Positions 4,621 through 9,147 of a DNA stretch of 9,147 nucleotides are shown piece after piece (position 1 is the stretch's first letter; every line of letters begins with the position of its first letter). Source of the DNA: Prevotella sp. CAG:732 (lineage in GTDB: Bacteria; Bacteroidota; Bacteroidia; Bacteroidales; Bacteroidaceae); the NCBI GenBank assembly GCA_000436035.1, contig FR893264.1, positions 47,950-57,096 on the forward strand, in the 5' to 3' direction. The translations under genes and the position numbers were made by a program. Under the pieces are notes generated by a model. It had not been told where the DNA came from, did no database searches, and saw only the letters and a program-made list of their open reading frames with translations.

Positions 4621-6273
4621 GAAGAACATAATCAGTACTTGGGCGATGATCACTCTGACGAACATACCCAATGGATAGACCGTCGCATAGCTGATACTAG
4701 GCGTATCGCCTTCCAACGTCTCATTGGCATAAGTCAGTGCCATCGGATTTGCCATACTACCACAAAGGATGCCACAGATGCTACCGAAGTCATACTTCTT
4801 GGTCTTCAGGATAATCAATCCGACAATCAAGACTGGCACTACTGTAATCGCAAAACCGATGCCCACCCACATCAAACCTTCTGGACGCACCACCGTCTCG
4901 AAGAACTGTCCACCAGCCTCCAATCCCAAACAACCGAGATAGAGCGAAAGACCCAATTCACGGAGCATCAAACCGGCACTACGAGTCATATAAGATATGA
5001 AATGTACGCGAGGTCCCAAGGCACCAATCAGAATACCCATCACGATAGGACCACCAGCGATACCCAAGCGCACCGGAGCCGTCATGCCCGGTATATTCAA
5101 TGGTATCGTTCCGATGGCAAGACCGAGGATAATACCGAGGAAGATGGCACCGAGGTTTGGTTCATTCAGCGTCTTCACGGCATTGCCCAAGAACTGCTCC
5201 ACATGGTCGATGCTAGTAGGATCGCCGACCACGGTAAGACGGTCGCCATACTGGAGGCGCAAGTCATCGGTAGCCAAGAGGCGAATATCACCACGGAGCA
5301 CACGGCTCACATTCACACCATAGCTGCTACGCATCTGGAGATGTCCCAGTAGCTTTCCATTCAAGCCTGGGCGAGTCATCACGATGACACGGCTCTCCAC
5401 CTTGGCATCGATGGCATTCCAATCCACCTTGTCGGTGTTCCATTCCTTATCCACCTTCTTTCCGAAGAGAATCTTCATCGCCGAAGCCTCATCCTTATTG
5501 GTCACCACCAGCACACTATCATTGGTATGCAACACGGTATCAGCTTGTGGCACAATCACTTGTTCGCCACGCCAAACACGAGAGATGATGAACTTGCGAT
5601 GCGTCATCATCGAGATTTCGGCGATGGTATTGCCATTCAAGGCAGGGTTCACGATAATATATTGTCCGACAGACGTATGGTCGTCATCATCGCCTCGACG
5701 CACCTCCAAGTCCTCAGGCTTCACAAAGAGCTTACGCAGCAGCATCATCGCCAGGATGACACCCACGACACCCAAAGGATAGGTGACAGCACAGCCCAAA
5801 GCCGCACCACCGCTCGGCATACCCAACTGTTGGAGAGCCTGCTGGGCAGCACCCAGGGCAGGTGTATTGGTCGTGGCACCACAGAGGATGCCCACCATGT
5901 CAGGCAAACTCACAGGCAGCACGCAGCACAAAGCCAGCGAGAACAAGGTGCCCACGAGAATGACCGCCATACTCCAAAGGTTGAGCGAGATACCTTCGTG
6001 ACGCATCGAACCGAAGAAGTTAGGTCCCACATACAGACCGAGCACATAGACAAACATGGTGAGTCCGAAGCTCTCAGCAAACTCCAGCATGTTATGGTCG
6101 ATGGTCAATCCAAAGTGCCCCGCAATGATTCCTACAAAAAAGACGAATGCAATGCCAAGAGAGATACCTTTGACATGAATCTTGCCAAAGGCAAGACCTA
6201 GGGTACAGATTAAAGAAAGGATGACGATGCCCTGCACCGCCGAATGTACGTTGACTAAATTATCAAACCACAT
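4615..6273 (-). CDS. AspT/YidE-family transporter with two RCK_C domains
   Basis: A 552-residue inner-membrane protein of the aspartate:alanine exchanger (AspT/YidE/YbjL) family. The layout is five to six membrane segments (about 14-185), a soluble middle with two RCK_C/TrkA-C-like domains (about 203-275 and 298-372), then a second membrane half (about 380-552). The halves are duplicates: GILCGATTNTPALGAAQQAL with TYPLGVVG (128-170) matches GILCGSMANPMALTYANETL with VYPLGMFV (511-549). The RCK_C domains, each with a recognisable NG-x-T/L ... SRVxRG pattern (VNPALNGNTI/SRVWRG and TRPGLNGKLL/SRVLRG), probably sense a ligand. Substrate is unknown; AspT itself swaps aspartate for alanine, but most members are uncharacterised. 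The ATG at 6273 lies about 50 nt below a strong promoter. A homologue is common in Bacteroidetes as a 'putative transporter'. Confidence 0.9.
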   Translation of the reverse strand: MWFDNLVNVHSAVQGIVILSLICTLGLAFGKIHVKGISLGIAFVFFVGIIAGHFGLTIDHNMLEFAESFGLTMFVYVLGLYVGPNFFGSMRHEGISLNLWSMAVILVGTLFSLALCCVLPVSLPDMVGILCGATTNTPALGAAQQALQQLGMPSGGAALGCAVTYPLGVVGVILAMMLLRKLFVKPEDLEVRRGDDDDHTSVGQYIIVNPALNGNTIAEISMMTHRKFIISRVWRGEQVIVPQADTVLHTNDSVLVVTNKDEASAMKILFGKKVDKEWNTDKVDWNAIDAKVESRVIVMTRPGLNGKLLGHLQMRSSYGVNVSRVLRGDIRLLATDDLRLQYGDRLTVVGDPTSIDHVEQFLGNAVKTLNEPNLGAIFLGIILGLAIGTIPLNIPGMTAPVRLGIAGGPIVMGILIGALGPRVHFISYMTRSAGLMLRELGLSLYLGCLGLEAGGQFFETVVRPEGLMWVGIGFAITVVPVLIVGLIILKTKKYDFGSICGILCGSMANPMALTYANETLEGDTPSISYATVYPLGMFVRVIIAQVLIMFFV

Positions 6274-6329
6274 GATTCTTATCTATCTATAAATACGATT
6301 TTTATTGAGTTTTTATTCAAATTCGGGTG

Positions 6330-6360
6330 CAAAGGTACGTCAAATTGAGGATAAAACAAA
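6330..6360 (-). promoter_or_regulatory. Promoter of the AspT/YidE transporter gene
   Basis: On the minus strand TTTG (6360-6357), 19 nt, then TACCTTTG (6337-6330): a complete Bacteroidetes promoter. Transcription would begin near 6323, leaving a leader of about 50 nt that is AT-rich. The -33 box is the outer part of a dyad at 6357-6380. Confidence 0.87.
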
Positions 6361-6380
6361 ATAAATCTAGCTTTATTTTG
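6357..6380. promoter_or_regulatory. 24-bp dyad between divergent promoters, possible operator
   Basis: CAAAATAAA (6357-6365) and TTTATTTTG (6372-6380) are exact reverse complements. The centre TCTAGC is itself nearly symmetric (CTAG), with one mismatched pair. The left arm contains the -33 box of the transporter gene and the right arm ends 31 nt before the kinase -7 box. A repressor or activator here could act on both genes. In AT-rich DNA chance is a real alternative. Confidence 0.4.
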
Positions 6381-6411
6381 CCAAAAACTATAAATAGTCA
6401 AAAGTTTTTCG

Positions 6412-6419
6412 TAACTTTG
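6412..6419 (+). promoter_or_regulatory. -7 element of the PfkB-kinase gene
   Basis: TAACTTTG is a full match to the Bacteroidetes -7 consensus. At 19 nt upstream the sequence is TATA (6389-6392), not TTTG, so the -33 side is weak and the promoter may need an activator. Expected start is near 6426, giving a leader of about 60 nt. Confidence 0.65.
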
Positions 6420-6491
6420 CAACCGTTTTGTCGATTACGACTAACTGTCTTCGCCGAGAAGACTCCCATACAGAATATAATAATGATAATA

Positions 6492-7367
6492 ATGAAAGAT
6501 ATTTGTTGCATTGGTCACATCACCAAGGATAAGATTGTGACACCTCATCGTGTCGTCTATATGGCAGGCGGCACTTCTTTTTATTTTGCTTACGCCATCA
6601 ACCAGCTCCCTAATGATGTCTCCTTCTCTTTGGTCACTTCCATGGATCCTACGGAGACGGAACCTGCGGAGAAGATGCGCCAGGCTGGCATCGATGTCAC
6701 ACTCAACGCTTCTCGCAACACCGTTTTCTTCGAGAACATCTATGGTGAGAACCAGAACGAGCGCAAGCAGCGAGTACTCGCCAAGGCTGACCCTTTCACC
6801 ATCGAGCAGTTGGAGCACGTGGATGCCAAGGTATATCACCTGGGTAGTCTTCTGAGCGACGACTTCTCCAACGAGGTGGTGGAATATCTCGCCAAGAAGG
6901 GCAAGGTATCTATCGACGTGCAAGGATACTTGCGTGAGGTAAGAGACGAGAAAGTGTATCCCATCGACTGGAAGGATAAATTGAAAGTGCTCAAAAACAC
7001 CTACTATCTCAAGGTGAACGAAATCGAAATGGAGACCATCACTGGTCTGAAGGATGCCCATGAGGCTGCCAAGTTGCTCCACTCCTGGGGTGTCACCGAA
7101 GTAATCATCACATTGGGCAGCGAGGGCTCGCTCATCTATGTCGATGATACCTTCTACGAGATTCCAGCCTACGCCCCACACGAGGTCGTGGATGCCACTG
7201 GATGCGGCGACACCTACTCGGCAGGCTATCTCTACCAGCGTACCTTGGGAGCTACCCCAACAGAGGCAGGCAAGTTTGCGGCGGCGATGTGTACCATCAA
7301 GTTGGAGCACAACGGTCCGTTCAACCGCTCCATCGATGACATTCACGAAATCATCTCCAAGCATTAA
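6492..7367 (+). CDS. PfkB-family (ribokinase-like) sugar kinase, substrate unknown
   Basis: A 291-residue cytoplasmic kinase of the PfkB/ribokinase family, which phosphorylates sugars, nucleosides or similar alcohols with ATP. The N-terminal strand is MKDICCIGHITKDKIVTP, and the sugar-site glycine pair AGG is at residues 25-27. The C-terminal PfkB signature DATGCGDTYSAGYL begins at residue 234, with Asp240 as catalytic base and the GCGD anion hole. Length is slightly short for ribokinase (about 310) but usual for this family. The substrate cannot be read from the motifs. The ATG at 6492 is preferred because it begins directly with the family strand; an in-frame ATG at 6483 would add three residues (MII). 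Open frame upstream to a TTG at 6327 crosses the promoter and is not coding. The gene is divergent from the AspT/YidE-type transporter; a shared role is possible but not shown. Confidence 0.9.
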   Translation: MKDICCIGHITKDKIVTPHRVVYMAGGTSFYFAYAINQLPNDVSFSLVTSMDPTETEPAEKMRQAGIDVTLNASRNTVFFENIYGENQNERKQRVLAKADPFTIEQLEHVDAKVYHLGSLLSDDFSNEVVEYLAKKGKVSIDVQGYLREVRDEKVYPIDWKDKLKVLKNTYYLKVNEIEMETITGLKDAHEAAKLLHSWGVTEVIITLGSEGSLIYVDDTFYEIPAYAPHEVVDATGCGDTYSAGYLYQRTLGATPTEAGKFAAAMCTIKLEHNGPFNRSIDDIHEIISKH

Positions 7368-7378
7368 AACGACAAATC

Positions 7379-7418
7379 GTAAGCAGTGAGAGAATCACTG
7401 CTTACATTTTGGCTGGTT
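7379..7418 (+). terminator. Intrinsic terminator after the PfkB-kinase gene
   Basis: GTAAGCAGTGA (7379-7389) pairs perfectly with TCACTGCTTAC (7395-7405) over 11 bp with a 5-nt loop. T-rich sequence (ATTTTGGCTGGTTTT) follows. It lies 11 nt after the stop codon and separates the kinase from ddh. Confidence 0.75.
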
Positions 7419-7485
7419 TTAATACCTAAAAGATATGATTTTATAACTTTTTGTATACTAGTTGAGTTAAAAAACTATTAAAACG

Positions 7486-7516
7486 TCTGTAATCTCGAAG
7501 AAAAAGTATAATTTTG
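7486..7516 (+). promoter_or_regulatory. ddh promoter
   Basis: TCTG (7486-7489; one base from TTTG), 19 nt, then TAATTTTG (7509-7516), which fits TAnnTTTG. Expected start is near 7523, with a leader of about 33 nt that is rich in A and C and ends AAAAGAA before the ATG at 7556. Confidence 0.75.
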
Positions 7517-7555
7517 CAAACGAAAACTAGAATACAAACAACAACAATAAAAGAA

Positions 7556-8455
7556 ATGAAGAAAATCAGAGCAGCCGTAGTAGGTTACGGCAACATTGGT
7601 AAGTTTTCTGTAGAGGCTCTTGAAGCAGCTCCAGACTTTGAGATTGCAGGTGTAGTACGTCGCCAAGGTGACAAGGACAAACCTGCCGAGTTGGCACAAT
7701 ACGAGGTAGTAGATGACATCACCAAGTTGAAAGACGTTGACGTTGCCATTCTCGCCACCCCTACTCGCTCTTGCCCTGAGTATGCAGAGAAGATTGTAGC
7801 CCTCGGCATCAACACCGTAGATAGCTTCGATATTCACACTAGCATCCTCGACTATCGCACCAAGCAGATGGAGAACTGCAAGAAGGCTGGCAAGGTGAGC
7901 GTCATCTCTGCTGGCTGGGATCCAGGTTCAGACTCTATCGTACGTGTCTTGATGGAAAGTTTGGCTCCAAAGGGTTTGACATACACCAACTTCGGTCCTG
8001 GTATGAGCATGGGTCACTCTGTTTGCGTACGCAGCAAGAAGGGTGTCAAGAACGCCCTCTCTGTTACCATCCCATTGGGTGAGAGCATCCACCGCCGTAT
8101 GGTATATGTTGAGTTGGAAGAGGGTGCTACTCTTGAGGAAGTTACAGCCGAGATCAAGGCTGACCCATACTTCGCTCACGATGAGACTCACGTATTCGCT
8201 GTTGCATCTGTTGATGATGTCAAGGATATGGGTCATGGCGTAAACCTCGTTCGCAAGGGTGTTTCTGGTAAGACACAGAACCAGCGTTTCGAGTTCAACA
8301 TGAGCATCAACAACCCAGCCCTCACCGCACAGGTATTGGTCAATGTGGCTCGTGCTTCTATGCGCTTGCAGCCAGGTTGCTATACTATGCCAGAGATTCC
8401 TGTCATCGACATGTTGCCAGGTACTCGCGAGGAAATCGTTGCTACATTGGTATAA
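7556..8455 (+). CDS. ddh: meso-Diaminopimelate D-dehydrogenase
   Basis: A 299-residue cytoplasmic enzyme (EC 1.4.1.16) that reductively aminates L-tetrahydrodipicolinate to meso-diaminopimelate with NADPH and ammonia in one step. This supplies peptidoglycan cross-links and lysine. Seen: the N-terminal Rossmann motif AAVVGYGNIG (residues 6-15), VVRRQG at the end of the second strand (cofactor phosphate side), ATPTRSCPEYAEKI, and the substrate-side family blocks VDSFDIH, SAGWDPGSDS and TNFGPGMSMGHSV. The last two are characteristic of this dehydrogenase. Length equals that usual in Bacteroides and Porphyromonas. The ATG at 7556 follows the promoter and an A-rich leader. The frame remains open to a TTG at 7514, which lies inside the -7 box and is not a start. 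It is a single gene with its own promoter and terminator; no other lysine gene is in the window. Confidence 0.95.
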   Translation: MKKIRAAVVGYGNIGKFSVEALEAAPDFEIAGVVRRQGDKDKPAELAQYEVVDDITKLKDVDVAILATPTRSCPEYAEKIVALGINTVDSFDIHTSILDYRTKQMENCKKAGKVSVISAGWDPGSDSIVRVLMESLAPKGLTYTNFGPGMSMGHSVCVRSKKGVKNALSVTIPLGESIHRRMVYVELEEGATLEEVTAEIKADPYFAHDETHVFAVASVDDVKDMGHGVNLVRKGVSGKTQNQRFEFNMSINNPALTAQVLVNVARASMRLQPGCYTMPEIPVIDMLPGTREEIVATLV

Positions 8456-8484
8456 TCCGACAAGATTCACACTTTATCATAAAC

Positions 8485-8522
8485 AAGAAGAGCATCCCCC
8501 TCAAAAGGATGCTCTTTTTCTT
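8485..8522 (+). terminator. ddh intrinsic terminator
   Basis: AAGAGCATCC (8488-8497) pairs with GGATGCTCTT (8507-8516), extended by further A-T and G-T pairs, with a 9-nt loop. It is followed by a T-run ending near 8522. It is placed 29 nt after the ddh stop. Confidence 0.85.
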
Positions 8523-8529
8523 GCCCATC

Positions 8530-8564
8530 AGCAAAAAGGGCTAGTCACATCTGACTAGCCCTTT
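8530..8564 (-). terminator. gmd intrinsic terminator
   Basis: AAAGGGCTAGTCA (8535-8547) and TGACTAGCCCTTT (8552-8564) form a perfect 13-bp stem with a 4-nt loop. On the minus strand the stem is followed by a run of five T, which fits termination of gmd 24 nt after its stop codon. On the plus strand TTTCTCC follows, so it may also back up the ddh terminator. Confidence 0.8.
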
Positions 8565-8587
8565 CTCCTATATATATAATAGGTATA

Positions 8588-9147
8588 TTACTTCACGATA
8601 CCCTTCTCCAGGTATTCCACGAGGTTCATGCGAACTTTCTGACCAGCTTCCTCAGCAGCCACCTTCGCCATATCGCTCTCTACCATAATCTTCACCAACT
8701 CCTCGAAAGAAGTCTTGCTAGGATTCCACTTCAACTTAGCCTTAGCCTTGGTTGGGTCACCCCAAAGATTGACCACATCGGTAGGACGATAGAAATCAGG
8801 AGATACCTCAACAAGGGTCTTTCCTACGAGTTCCTCAGGACCTGACACACAGATACCCTTCTCGTTCTCCTCTTTGCCTTCCCACTTCAGTTCGATACCT
8901 ACATGGTGGAAAGCCAACTGAGCGAACTCACGTACACTGTGCTGAACACCCGTTGCAATCACGAAGTCCTCTGGCTTCTCTGCCTGGAGGATGAGCCACA
9001 TACACTCCACATAGTCCTTGGCATAGCCCCAGTCACGGAGAGAATCCAAGTTGCCGAGATAGAGTTTGTCTTGCTTGCCCTGCTTGATGCGAGCAGCAGC
9101 AAGAGTAATCTTACGAGTTACGAAAGTCTCTCCACGACGCTTACTCT
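8588..9147 (-). CDS. gmd: GDP-mannose 4,6-dehydratase, 3' part
   Basis: The C-terminal 185 residues of a GDP-mannose 4,6-dehydratase (EC 4.2.1.47), a cytoplasmic short-chain dehydrogenase/reductase. It converts GDP-D-mannose to GDP-4-keto-6-deoxy-D-mannose, the precursor of GDP-L-fucose and other deoxysugars for surface glycans. Seen from the right edge inward: RRGETFVTRKIT and LYLGNLDSLRDWGYAKDYVE, family blocks of the nucleotide-sugar site, then IATGVQHSVREFAQLAF and, near the end, DFYRPTDVVNLWGDPTKAKAKLKW. The Rossmann motif and the catalytic Tyr/Lys lie beyond the window. The frame is open through the right edge, so a TTG at 9049 within NLDS is not the start. An acidic stretch EGKEENEKG with the following ICVSGPEELVGKTLVEV is the Bacteroidetes-type insert as I remember it. 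It converges on ddh. Confidence 0.95.
   Translation of the reverse strand, partial: SKRRGETFVTRKITLAAARIKQGKQDKLYLGNLDSLRDWGYAKDYVECMWLILQAEKPEDFVIATGVQHSVREFAQLAFHHVGIELKWEGKEENEKGICVSGPEELVGKTLVEVSPDFYRPTDVVNLWGDPTKAKAKLKWNPSKTSFEELVKIMVESDMAKVAAEEAGQKVRMNLVEYLEKGIVK

Noticed and set aside
4639..6201. Long plus-strand open frames (4639-5352, 5527-6201)
   Set aside because: They are antisense to the AspT/YidE-type transporter, rich in His, Thr and Arg with no coherent domain, and lack promoters.
6441..7364. 307-codon open frame on the minus strand opposite the kinase
   Set aside because: It lies wholly antisense to a convincing PfkB gene and has no recognisable family motifs; its openness follows from the codon use of the real gene.
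3850..8585. Shared AT-run CCTATATATATAATA near 3855 and near 8567
   Set aside because: One copy is coding (AYIYNK) and the other is in a spacer; the sequence is simple AT alternation, so chance similarity is the best reading.
86..9049. GTG at 86 and TTG at 9049 as true starts of short genes
   Set aside because: Conserved ilvA and gmd sequence continues past both codons to the window edges, so these are partial genes, not short ones.
1..9147. Defence island, prophage, insertion sequence or toxin-antitoxin pair
   Set aside because: No transposase, integrase, phage, nuclease or toxin-like reading frame and no tRNA or attachment-site signature was seen; all larger genes are metabolic, transport or RNA-modification genes.

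Overview
The window looks like an ordinary chromosomal segment of a Bacteroidales bacterium, most likely a Prevotella/Segatella relative. Three signs point this way. Most genes are preceded by the Bacteroidetes promoter (-7 TAnnTTTG, often with TTTG exactly 19 nt upstream). Start codons follow A-rich leaders rather than Shine-Dalgarno sites. The gene set also fits: a long RluA-type pseudouridine synthase, an AspT/YidE transporter, a diaminopimelate dehydrogenase and a GDP-mannose dehydratase. The genus is an inference from memory of such genomes, not from a search.

Layout. The 3' part of a threonine ammonia-lyase gene (ilvA, +, cut by the left edge) is followed by a 387-nt spacer. The spacer holds a 23-nt-period degenerate tandem array, a long hairpin and the ridA promoter. 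ridA (+) ends in a second array of about 22-nt period, which separates it from a convergent EamA-type transporter gene (-). Divergent from that transporter is a long RluA-family pseudouridine synthase gene (+), whose catalytic domain carries an in-frame insert built of 7-nt repeats. It converges within 12 nt on an AspT/YidE-type transporter gene (-). That transporter is divergent from a PfkB-family sugar kinase gene (+), and the promoter region between them contains a 24-bp dyad. ddh (meso-diaminopimelate dehydrogenase, +) follows from its own promoter. It converges on gmd (-, cut by the right edge) across two back-to-back terminators.

Function. Most genes appear to be separate transcription units with their own promoters. 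The one clear functional pair is ilvA and ridA: threonine ammonia-lyase releases a reactive enamine/imine that RidA hydrolyses. ddh supplies meso-DAP for peptidoglycan and lysine, and gmd starts GDP-L-fucose (or related deoxysugar) synthesis. The two transporters and the kinase have no assignable substrate.

Novelty. I see no defence system, mobile element or new enzyme cluster. The signals worth following are non-coding: two differently sequenced but similarly built 22-23-nt periodic arrays, each starting 11-12 nt after a stop codon, and the heptamer-repeat insert inside the pseudouridine synthase.
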